Shown here: positions 25,096 through 31,536 of the stretch, piece after piece
How positions within the stretch are numbered: position 1 is the first letter of the stretch
Layout: the number at the start of each line of letters is the position of its first letter
Assembly: GCA_017551665.1 (NCBI GenBank)
Contig: JAFZLB010000026.1
Coordinates: forward strand, 1 to 46,836
Length of the DNA: 46,836 nt
Reading direction: 5' to 3'
From: Lachnospiraceae bacterium
GTDB lineage: Bacteria; Bacillota; Clostridia; Lachnospirales; Lachnospiraceae
The notes under the pieces: generated by a model
The model's database searches: none
Told to the model about the DNA's origin: nothing
The model's input: the letters and a program-made list of their open reading frames with translations, nothing else
Made by a program: the position numbers and the translations under genes

Positions 25096-25566
25096 TTACA
25101 GGGTTTCCGCACGCTCCTGAATCTGTGCGCGGAAGTTGATGACGCTGTGGACATACTCCTTCGTCATAAACTTGGAGGTGATCATAAAGTCCGCACTGGA
25201 CTTGTTGATCGCGATCGGGATGTCGTAGACCTGCGCGATGCGCTGCAGCGCCTTGACGTCCGGGTCATGTGGCTGTGCCGTTAAGGGATCCGAAAAAAAG
25301 ATCACGAGGTCAATGCTGCCCTGCACGATTTTCGCGCCGATTTCCTGGTCGCCGCCCAGAGGGCCCGAGTTATAGCCCTTGACGGGCAGTCCCGTCTGGT
25401 CGGTGATCATTCTGGCGGTCGTTCCCGTCCCGCAGAGAAAGTGCTGCTGCAGAATCTCTTTATTGCGTTCGCACCAGGCGATCAGTTCCTTTTTCTTTCC
25501 GTCATGCGCGATCAGTGCAATGCGCTTGACCTTTCCGATGGTGAAATCTACGGTTGCTGTTTCCAT
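25096..25566 (-). CDS. mgsA: Methylglyoxal synthase
   Basis: Cytoplasmic enzyme of 156 residues that converts dihydroxyacetone phosphate to methylglyoxal and phosphate, a bypass that relieves sugar-phosphate stress. The family motifs ALIAHDGKKKELIAW, GTGTTARMI, SGPLGGDQEIGAKI (with the catalytic Asp) and DPLTAQPHDPDVKALQRIA are present. The ATG at 25566 has AAGGAAG about 6 nt upstream; the frame opens further to 25629, but that extension is not part of the family. The promoter is at 25647-25674, and a terminator for the gene upstream is at 25678-25699. Confidence 0.95.
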   Translation of the reverse strand: METATVDFTIGKVKRIALIAHDGKKKELIAWCERNKEILQQHFLCGTGTTARMITDQTGLPVKGYNSGPLGGDQEIGAKIVQGSIDLVIFFSDPLTAQPHDPDVKALQRIAQVYDIPIAINKSSADFMITSKFMTKEYVHSVINFRAQIQERAETL

Positions 25567-25646
25567 AACGTACTTCCTTTCCGGCGTTCTTCTTCTTTGT
25601 GCGTCTTTTCGCACCGGAACGCCTGTCAAAATCTCTTATCTTCTTG

Positions 25647-25674
25647 ATTGTACACCTATTTTCGGGATTGACAA
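25647..25674 (-). promoter_or_regulatory. mgsA promoter
   Basis: On the minus strand, TTGTCA (25674-25669) and TACAAT (25652-25647) are separated by 16 nt. The predicted leader to the ATG at 25566 is about 74 nt. Confidence 0.6.
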
Positions 25675-25677
25675 GGC

Positions 25678-25699
25678 AAAAAACGACAGTTTTCCTGTC
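25678..25699 (-). terminator. Intrinsic terminator after the methyltransferase gene
   Basis: On the minus strand, GACAG, a 5-nt GAAAA loop and CTGTC are followed one base later by six T residues. It separates the methyltransferase transcript from mgsA. Confidence 0.65.
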
Positions 25700-25774
25700 A
25701 AATTTTTGTAAAAGAATGGACATCCTGCACAAAAAGCCTTGCGGCAGGAGGTATGGAGGTTGGGAAATCATCTT

Positions 25775-26575
25775 TCAGGATTTCAATTTGATCACGACAT
25801 TCCAAGACATTTTTTGTAAAAGGGATATCCGCGTCCGCTTCTTTTTTCGAATCAGCAGGGTATCCGTTTTGATCAGCTTATTCTGAAGCCGCATTGCAAG
25901 ATTCGGCAATCTGATCATCATCAGAAACTTTGAAAAGAGTGTGGTGAAATCAAAAAAAACAAATTCAGCCTTTGGAAAGACGTTTTTGATCAGCCTTATT
26001 TCCTTCATACGAAAAGGCTGCTCATCCTTTGTGCGCATGGATGGTGTCAGAAGGCGATACAGATTCAAGAGAGGGTTGATTCCCAACGGTTCAACAAAAA
26101 CGGCGTGGCCGTCTTCTTTCAGGACACGCTGTATCTCGCGGAGAGATTCTTCAAGGAACGGAAGGTGATGCAAAATGCCGTTTCCGATCACAACATCAAA
26201 CGCATGGTCTTCCAGATCGAGCGACTGCGCATCCATGACATATGCCGATAATGCACCGTCTGTTCCGGCCTTACGGGCTTCCTCTTTCACAACTTCGATT
26301 GACTTCGGCGAAATATCAACCGCCGTGACATACGCCCCCCGCCTTAATGCATCCAGTGTTGCTCCGCCTTTTCCGCATCCGAGATCCAACACTTTTTTTC
26401 CGCGGATATCTCCAATGACACGGTTTTTGTACTTTTGCAGATACATCCACGCAGGATCCATATAATACTTGTCCAGACCGCCACGAATATCCTTTTCCAC
26501 CTTCAGATCCTGGTAGTTTGCTTCATCCTGAAGCAGACGTTCACGATCCGGTTGTTCCGCCCTTTTGTTGTCCAT
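25775..26575 (-). CDS. Class I SAM-dependent methyltransferase
   Basis: Soluble methyltransferase of 266 residues of the Methyltransf_11 type. SAM-binding motif I is VLDLGCGKGGATLDA, followed by VTAVDISPKSI (motif II), DAQSLDLEDHAFDVVIGNGILHHLPF (post-I/motif IV region) and REIQRVLKEDGHAVFVEPLG. The C-terminal 80 residues are basic and may help bind a substrate or membrane. The acceptor is unknown; small molecules, lipids or glycans are all possible. Base composition is clearly more AT-rich than the flanking genes, marking the left edge of a probably acquired segment. It diverges from the RHH gene, and a TATAAT at 26639-26634 next to the iterons may be its -10. No good ribosome binding site sits right at the ATG. 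Confidence 0.8.
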   Translation of the reverse strand: MDNKRAEQPDRERLLQDEANYQDLKVEKDIRGGLDKYYMDPAWMYLQKYKNRVIGDIRGKKVLDLGCGKGGATLDALRRGAYVTAVDISPKSIEVVKEEARKAGTDGALSAYVMDAQSLDLEDHAFDVVIGNGILHHLPFLEESLREIQRVLKEDGHAVFVEPLGINPLLNLYRLLTPSMRTKDEQPFRMKEIRLIKNVFPKAEFVFFDFTTLFSKFLMMIRLPNLAMRLQNKLIKTDTLLIRKKKRTRISLLQKMSWNVVIKLKS

Positions 26576-26638
26576 AAATACCGCCGTTATTTCATCCTTT
26601 GCTATGATCTGTCACACGATAACTACCCGTCTAATTAT

Positions 26639-26680
26639 ATAACATAATAAATAACATACTTTATAACATATATTTGTTAT
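26639..26680. promoter_or_regulatory. Three 12-bp-period iterons upstream of the RHH gene
   Basis: ATAACATA occurs exactly at 26639-26646, 26651-26658 and 26663-26670, a period of 12 bp. TGTTAT, the reverse complement of the iteron core, lies at 26675-26680. The array occupies the divergent intergenic region between the methyltransferase and RHH genes and overlaps or touches their likely promoters. It is the expected form of an operator for a ribbon-helix-helix repressor. Confidence 0.7.
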
Positions 26681-26715
26681 TCCTGCAACCATAAAATCAA
26701 GTTGGAGGAAAACAT

Positions 26716-26925
26716 ATGGATGGGAAACTGATTATTTCCAGGAAGCCTGCAAAGGGAGAAGACGGATATAAAACTTTTTCTGTTCGCATACGGGATGAAA
26801 CTGTCGCAAAGCTTAACACGCTTGCAGACAAGTCCGGCCGGAGTCGTAATGAGTTAATTGGAATTCTCTTGGAATACGCCCTTCAGAATTGTTCCATAGA
26901 GGAAAAGCATGCGAAGAAAAAGTGA
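26716..26925 (+). CDS. Solitary ribbon-helix-helix DNA-binding protein
   Basis: Sixty-nine-residue protein of the Arc/CopG ribbon-helix-helix type. After a basic N-terminal tail (1-16) the beta strand YKTFSVRI is followed by helix A (DETVAKLNTLADKSG), the turn RSRNE and helix B (LIGILLEYALQNCSI). These proteins bind DNA as dimers through the paired beta strands. GGAGG lies 8 nt before the ATG. No toxin-like gene follows immediately, so a toxin-antitoxin role is not supported. Autoregulation through the three upstream iterons is the simplest reading. It is AT-rich like its neighbours. Confidence 0.82.
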   Translation: MDGKLIISRKPAKGEDGYKTFSVRIRDETVAKLNTLADKSGRSRNELIGILLEYALQNCSIEEKHAKKK

Positions 26926-26944
26926 CCGGAGGAATACTGTCCGG
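26923..26944 (+). other. Weak hairpin after the RHH gene
   Basis: ACCGGA and TCCGGT with a 9-nt loop directly follow the RHH stop codon. No T-tract follows, so termination is doubtful. The rest of the gap up to 27028 shows nothing recognisable. Confidence 0.3.
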
Positions 26945-27028
26945 TTACGCCTTTATGACCCCGCAACAACCAACGACGTGTAAAAAATCTGGGTCAAAAC
27001 CAGGGGGATGGAGTTACGGTAGTTTGCG

Positions 27029-27037
27029 TGGTATACT
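27029..27037 (+). promoter_or_regulatory. Extended -10 promoter of the retropepsin cassette
   Basis: TGG plus TATACT (27029-27037), the same nine bases as the promoter at 11028. Expected +1 is near 27044, leaving a leader of about 62 nt before the ATG at 27106. No clear -35 box is present. Confidence 0.55.
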
Positions 27038-27105
27038 GGAATGTAAAGGGCAGTTCCTTTTGTATGAATTCTCTTGATGGTAAAAGGTACTAAGGTGGTG
27101 AAAAC

Positions 27106-27357
27106 ATGACCGTGACGCGAATGTCGTGGGAAGATATGGTCAGGACATATCCGGATATGTGGGTGGTTGTCGCAAATCCTGTTATGGATGGTGATGCACC
27201 CGACATATTGGAGGGGGATGTTGTTGCTGTGGTCAGTGATGATGATATTGGAGATTATAAGGATTCGCACCGTAACTGCGGATACAAATATCGTCGAACA
27301 ACCGACAGCGGATGGAATGGAATGATTTATGCGGACTTTAGTATTACAACTGTTTAA
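27106..27357 (+). CDS. Small protein paired with retropepsin-like gene, unknown
   Basis: Acidic soluble protein of 83 residues with no signal peptide or membrane segment. It begins WEDMVRTYPDMWVVVANPV and continues with ILEGDVVAVVSDDDIGDY; it looks like a compact alpha/beta domain but matches no family I can name. AAGGTGG lies 6 nt before the ATG. Its last 29 nt overlap the next gene in another frame, so the two are almost certainly translated together. A role as partner, substrate or inhibitor of the downstream protease-like protein is a guess from this coupling. Confidence 0.7.
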   Translation: MTVTRMSWEDMVRTYPDMWVVVANPVMDGDAPDILEGDVVAVVSDDDIGDYKDSHRNCGYKYRRTTDSGWNGMIYADFSITTV

Positions 27358-27820
27358 CAGGAAAAACAGACCAACGTTCTTATATGTTTCAAATGAAGAA
27401 GAGATAACGGCGCTTTTTGACAGTGGAGCGGAGACGCCCGTTTGGTGTGCGGGAGAACGGGATTTTGTTGCTGCATATCCGGACGCAAAAAGGCTAAACT
27501 GGAAAACAAAGATTTTTGGTTTCGGTAAAGATGCAGAAATGGCGGCAGTGTATGTTATTCCGGACTTCAGGCTGGCGGATGGCAATGAGGTTTATCGTAT
27601 TCGGAATCTGCAGGTCGCCGTATGCTACCATCCGCTGATTGGATGTGATTTTGTTATGAGTGACACGATGTTTTCAAAGGCAGATACATACATTCACAGA
27701 ATAGGCCAACGACAAATAGAAGTTTTCTTTGAAAAAGATCAATATTTATGCGCGGTAAAAAAAGGGGCGGGAACGTTCAGTGTGGTTACCTTTTCCCAAG
27801 AGGAGCGCGGAGAAGAATAG
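27329..27820 (+). CDS. Retropepsin-like aspartic protease domain protein
   Basis: Soluble protein of 163 residues whose N-terminal half has the form of a single-lobe retroviral-type aspartic protease. A strand (FLYVSNEEEITAL) leads to the catalytic-loop motif F-D31-S-G-A-E-T-P-V-W, and a later IFGFG fits the hydrophobic-Gly element that packs against the catalytic loop. Such enzymes act as homodimers, with one Asp per subunit. There is no signal peptide, so it would act in the cytoplasm. The ATG at 27329 lies within the preceding gene, with GGAATG repeats as a weak ribosome binding site. The assignment rests on motif order only; it could be a non-catalytic relative. Confidence 0.65.
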   Translation: MRTLVLQLFNRKNRPTFLYVSNEEEITALFDSGAETPVWCAGERDFVAAYPDAKRLNWKTKIFGFGKDAEMAAVYVIPDFRLADGNEVYRIRNLQVAVCYHPLIGCDFVMSDTMFSKADTYIHRIGQRQIEVFFEKDQYLCAVKKGAGTFSVVTFSQEERGEE

Positions 27821-27869
27821 AAGCACATAATGTATTCGCATCTGGTCTGCAGGCAATGAAAAATGCCAT

Positions 27870-27901
27870 GGCTCTTCTGCTTGTGCGGAAGAGCCAATTT
27901 T
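27870..27901 (+). terminator. Terminator-like hairpin after the retropepsin cassette
   Basis: GGCTCTTC (27870-27877) and GAAGAGCC (27888-27895) form an 8-bp stem with a 10-nt loop, followed by AATTTTG. The T-tract is short and offset by two A residues. Confidence 0.6.
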
Positions 27902-27910
27902 GTTAGTTGC

Positions 27911-27929
27911 ATGTCACAGATTTGTCACA
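27911..27929 (+). promoter_or_regulatory. Pho-box-like direct repeat
   Basis: TGTCACA at 27912-27918 and 27923-27929 repeats with an 11-bp period. The 18 bases from 27911 match the enterobacterial Pho-box consensus (CTGTCATAWAWCTGTCAY) at about 14 positions. The second repeat overlaps the -35 element of the promoter at 27922-27951, a usual position for an activator of the OmpR/PhoB class. Confidence 0.5.
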
Positions 27930-27951
27930 TCTGTCTGTTACGGTGTATGAT
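27922..27951 (+). promoter_or_regulatory. Promoter of the solute-binding lipoprotein gene
   Basis: TTGTCA (27922-27927) and TATGAT (27946-27951) with an 18-nt spacer. The leader is about 33 nt and holds GGGAGG at 27977-27982. Confidence 0.6.
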
Positions 27952-27990
27952 ATACCTGTTTTATTTCTGTTTTTACGGGAGGAAAATCAC

Positions 27991-30510
27991 ATGATGTCAT
28001 TCAGAAGAGTTTTGTCCACACTGCTTGCGGCGGTGCTGCTCACTGCGGCGCTTGCGTCCTGCGGCGGCGACGGGGAAGAAAGCAACGGCGGCGCGACGGG
28101 CGGTGCTTCGGGCGGCGGCAAAACGCCGGAAGCGGGAGAGATGCTTGCGTTCAGGGAAAACCCGCTGGACGTGAAGCTGAGCATTCCCTTAAACGAGATT
28201 CGCGGCATGTTTTACGCAAACGACCGCATCTATGCCTGGGGCGTAACATACGAGGACGACGGAAGCGGCAACACACTGCGCGTGGATGATTTCCGTCTGG
28301 AGGACAAAGAGGCACACGCGGTTTCCTATCAGATGAAGCCGCCCGGCGACATCACCTCCGTCGCCGTGGATACGGAGGGCAATCTGTATGCCGCCTGCAA
28401 TACCTGGTCCTGGACCGGCGGTGAGGAAGAATACATCCTGTTTGAGGAAGAGGCTATGACGGAGAACACGGCGGAGGAGCCTGCGGAAGAACCGGCAGAG
28501 GAACCCGAAGAAGAACCGGCAGAGGAGCCCGCAGAGGAACCCGCGGAAGAACCCGAAAACCCGGATGATATCACCGTGGGGAAGGATGACAACGGGTCCT
28601 TCAAGCTCCTCAGTCTGGATCCGGAAGGCAAGCTGCGCTGGGAAACGCCTTTGGAAACGGAAAATAAAGAGGAAGAATACTGGGGTGAGTATCTGTTGGC
28701 AGTCACAAGAACGGGCGGTAACGATGTGCTGATCGTCGCCGGCGGCGGCAGCGTGGATTCTTACAGCCTGTCGGACGGCAGTAAGATCAAACAGCTGCGC
28801 AAAAACCAGGAGGAATACGCTGCACAGACACCTGCCACACTCAGGGACGGCCGGGTGGCATTGTACGGCTATGACAATGAGGAAGTGGCACTTCTTTACG
28901 ATACGGAGAAGGAGGAATTTGCCGATCCGCTGACGGTTCCGTCGGACGCCGGGATCTGGGGATTGTATCCGGGTGCGGACCGTGATTTTTATATGGAAAT
29001 GAACAATGCCCTCTACGCCTTTAACATCGGCGACAGCAACATGGAAAAAGTATGCAGCTTCACGGACTCCGACATGATGATGAACTATATCCAGGCGGCA
29101 CTGGGACTGCCGGAGGGCATCCTGCTCCTGTATCACACGGAACAGGAACTTGTCGGTTCCTCCTGGACCGGCGGATGGTCTTCGGGGGAGGACGGCAAGG
29201 TGCTGTCGCTGATGACAAAGATACCGCAGGAGGAGTTGGCGGGACGCGAGACCATCACCATCGGCTGCACCTACGCTTCCATGCCCATCACACGCGGCGT
29301 GGTGAAGTTCAACAAATCGAATACCAAATACCGGATCCGCCTCGTTGATTATTCCGAATATAACACCGAGGAAAGTTGGAATGCCGGCATCGAACAGCTC
29401 AACAACGACATCATCTCCGGCAACATGCCGGACATGGTATCGATGCAGATGACAATGCCCGTGCAAAACTATTACGCCAAGGGTGTTTTTCAGCCGCTGG
29501 ATGACATGCTCGCATCGGATCCGGAGCTGTCCCAAACGGAGTTTCTGGACAATATCATGGACGCCTTCCGTTATAAGGGACAGCTTTACTCTGTTGTGCC
29601 GAACTTTCAGCCGCAGTGCGTGGCCATCCGCAAGGACATCGCGGATTCCCTCACCGGCTGGTCCGTCGCCGATGTGGAACGGCTTGTGGAAGAAAACGAC
29701 TTTTCCTGGGATACGCTCTTCGGCTTCAGTTACCCGCGGGAATACCTGGTGCAGTCCATCGTGGTCTATGCCGGCAGACAGTTTGTGGACATAGAGAACC
29801 ACAAGTGCGATTTTAAGTCCGACGCCTTCCGGCAGCTCCTGGAATTTGCCGCGCACTTCCCTTCGGAAGAGGAGTGGCAGCAGCAGATCAATGACTTTGA
29901 CTGGAGCGAGGCGGAGACCGCCTACCGTTCCGGCAAGGCCCTGCTGAACGTGACGGGACTGTATGAAGTCAACACGTACCAGGAACTGCGTTATGTTACC
30001 TTCGGCCAGCCCATTGAAATGATCGGTTTTCCGCTGGGGGAAAAGGGAGCGGGCAATCTGATCGTCGCGGATACGCAGCTGGCCATGAGCGCTTCCACGC
30101 CGCACAAGGAAGCCTGCTGGGAATTCATGCGCGGCTATCTGTTGCCGGAGTATCAGGAAAACATCAGCTACGGCAGCGGTTATCCCGTCACGATGGACGC
30201 GCTGAACAAAATGTTTGAAAAAGCGATGACGCCGGAGACCTATATTGACGAAAACGGCGAAGAGCAGATCGCCACGCATTCGTATTACATCAACGGGGAG
30301 GAAGTCACGGTTCCGACCATGACACAGGAAGACGCGGATTTCGTTATCAGCTTCCTGAAAAGCTTAAAGGAGAATGCCCGCTACGACGAGCAGCTTTTGA
30401 ACATCATCATGGAGGAAACGGCGCCCTACTTCAAGGGACAAAAAAGCGCGGAGGAAGTGATGGACATCATCCAGAACCGTGCGCAGATTTATGTGTCGGA
30501 GCAGGGATAA
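27991..30510 (+). CDS. Large solute-binding lipoprotein with propeller-like N-terminal part
   Basis: Exported lipoprotein of 839 residues. The signal sequence ends in an LASC lipobox (about residue 20) and a Gly/Ser-rich tether. Residues about 50-420 look like a beta-propeller or WD-like region (repeated DGxxALYG, YDTEKEEFADP-type segments), interrupted at about 157-188 by an (A/E)EEP repeat. Residues about 420-839 resemble a family 1 extracellular solute-binding protein (ITIGCTYASMPITRGVVKFNKSN, PDMVSMQM, VPNFQPQCVAIRKDI). No permease or ATPase is adjacent, so it is either an orphan binding protein or a sensor-like surface protein. The start at 27991 has GGGAGG 8 nt upstream; the frame opens earlier at 27907. 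Confidence 0.8.
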   Translation: MMSFRRVLSTLLAAVLLTAALASCGGDGEESNGGATGGASGGGKTPEAGEMLAFRENPLDVKLSIPLNEIRGMFYANDRIYAWGVTYEDDGSGNTLRVDDFRLEDKEAHAVSYQMKPPGDITSVAVDTEGNLYAACNTWSWTGGEEEYILFEEEAMTENTAEEPAEEPAEEPEEEPAEEPAEEPAEEPENPDDITVGKDDNGSFKLLSLDPEGKLRWETPLETENKEEEYWGEYLLAVTRTGGNDVLIVAGGGSVDSYSLSDGSKIKQLRKNQEEYAAQTPATLRDGRVALYGYDNEEVALLYDTEKEEFADPLTVPSDAGIWGLYPGADRDFYMEMNNALYAFNIGDSNMEKVCSFTDSDMMMNYIQAALGLPEGILLLYHTEQELVGSSWTGGWSSGEDGKVLSLMTKIPQEELAGRETITIGCTYASMPITRGVVKFNKSNTKYRIRLVDYSEYNTEESWNAGIEQLNNDIISGNMPDMVSMQMTMPVQNYYAKGVFQPLDDMLASDPELSQTEFLDNIMDAFRYKGQLYSVVPNFQPQCVAIRKDIADSLTGWSVADVERLVEENDFSWDTLFGFSYPREYLVQSIVVYAGRQFVDIENHKCDFKSDAFRQLLEFAAHFPSEEEWQQQINDFDWSEAETAYRSGKALLNVTGLYEVNTYQELRYVTFGQPIEMIGFPLGEKGAGNLIVADTQLAMSASTPHKEACWEFMRGYLLPEYQENISYGSGYPVTMDALNKMFEKAMTPETYIDENGEEQIATHSYYINGEEVTVPTMTQEDADFVISFLKSLKENARYDEQLLNIIMEETAPYFKGQKSAEEVMDIIQNRAQIYVSEQG
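28467..28553 (+). repeat. Glu-Glu-Pro-Ala coding repeat
   Basis: About seven tandem 12-bp units encode EEPA or EEPE inside the lipoprotein. It is probably a rigid, acidic spacer within the propeller-like region. Such tracts are prone to slippage, so length variation between strains is likely. Confidence 0.85.
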
Positions 30511-30515
30511 TAATA

Positions 30516-30574
30516 CCGGCAAGCGACTGTGCATCCGCCGTGCTTGCACGAGCGGATTCACAGGCATTTGCCGG
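30516..30574. other. Long compound hairpin between convergent genes
   Basis: CCGGCAA (30516) pairs with TTGCCGG (30568-30574). Inside it TGTG pairs with CACA, ATCCGC with GCGGAT, and CGTGC with GCACG around a 2-nt loop. About 22 pairs are possible with small bulges. It fills the gap between the lipoprotein gene and yhaM and probably stops or stabilises transcripts from either side, although there is no T-tract. Confidence 0.6.
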
Positions 30575-30578
30575 AGCT

Positions 30579-31511
30579 TCAAACGAAAATGTTGTTTTCA
30601 AACAAGCGGTTATACCCCTGCCAGCCGGGCGCCTTGGCGTTTTCCTTGAGCTCCTTGAAGGTTTCGAGCTTGGCGTCCAGCTCATCCGCGTAGCTTAAGG
30701 CCAGCGCCTCCGGCGTGGAGGGCTTTTTCGGGGAACCGAACTCCAGCTTGCCGTGATGGGCGAGAATGCAGTGCACAAGCTCCATCCGAAGCTGCTTCGG
30801 GAACTCCGCGATCTCAGCGCAGCGCGTCTCGATCATCTGCGCACCCATATAGATATGTCCGAGGAACTGTCCCTCATCCGTGTAGTCATTTTCCGGAAAG
30901 GCGGACAGTTCCTTTGTTTTGCCGATGTCATGCAGCAGCGCCGCGCTGACCAGAAGATCATGGTGCAGCAAAGGATAGGTCTCCGCGAGGTGTACGCAGA
31001 GCTTTGCCACGGAAATCGTATGCTCCATGAGCCCGCCCACAAAGCCGTGATGCACGCTTTTCGCAGCGGAGGAAACCTCAAACTTTTTGAGAAAGTCCGT
31101 ATCTTCCACAAAGAAAGAGGATAACAGCGCGTGCAGGTATTTGTTCTTTACGCCGCCGATGAGCGCCGTCAAATCCGCCCGCATCTCGCCCTTGTCCCTT
31201 TCGGACACCGGCAGATAATCCGCGGGGTTATACTCCCCTTCGCGGCAGCGGCGGGTGCGCTTGACGGAGATTTGCAGCTGGCCGTTGAAGCTGACGACAT
31301 CGCCGAAGATGTTGACATAGTCCAGGGGCGAAAATTCCCCGATGCCCTCGGAATTCGGCTCCCAGATTTTCGCGTCCATACTGCCGGTCTTGTCCTGCAG
31401 CGTCACGTTTTCGTAGGGCTTGCCGTTTTTGGTGATGGCGGCGTTGCGCGTCTTGCAGAGATAGATTTCCGAAACCCTGTCGCCTTCCCGCAAATCCTTC
31501 AGATACTTCAT
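30579..31511 (-). CDS. yhaM: 3'-5' exoribonuclease YhaM
   Basis: Cytoplasmic exoribonuclease of 310 residues. An N-terminal OB-fold (1-90, YENVTLQDKTGSMDAKIWEPN) is followed by an HD-domain (metal-binding HHGFVGGLMEHT, LLHDIGK and HHGK motifs). This is the YhaM layout, which trims RNA 3' ends in Firmicutes. The ATG at 31511 follows GGAGAGGA at about 7 nt; upstream in-frame starts overlap the previous gene. It is the last gene of the lrp-aminotransferase-htrA-like run, 25 nt after the HtrA-like stop. Confidence 0.9.
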   Translation of the reverse strand: MKYLKDLREGDRVSEIYLCKTRNAAITKNGKPYENVTLQDKTGSMDAKIWEPNSEGIGEFSPLDYVNIFGDVVSFNGQLQISVKRTRRCREGEYNPADYLPVSERDKGEMRADLTALIGGVKNKYLHALLSSFFVEDTDFLKKFEVSSAAKSVHHGFVGGLMEHTISVAKLCVHLAETYPLLHHDLLVSAALLHDIGKTKELSAFPENDYTDEGQFLGHIYMGAQMIETRCAEIAEFPKQLRMELVHCILAHHGKLEFGSPKKPSTPEALALSYADELDAKLETFKELKENAKAPGWQGYNRLFENNIFV

Positions 31512-31536
31512 GTGTGTTCCTCTCCGTTCTCTTGAA

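Noticed and set aside
26889-27077. 62-residue frame after the RHH gene
   Set aside because: It overlaps the RHH gene, has no ribosome binding site, and spans the extended -10 promoter of the next operon.
26716-27357. Toxin-antitoxin system made of the RHH protein and the following genes
   Set aside because: The 83-residue gene starts 180 nt later behind its own promoter, and neither it nor the retropepsin-like protein resembles a known toxin.
28467-28553. Possible CRISPR-like array
   Set aside because: The repeats are 12-bp in-frame codons for EEPA inside a gene, without spacers.
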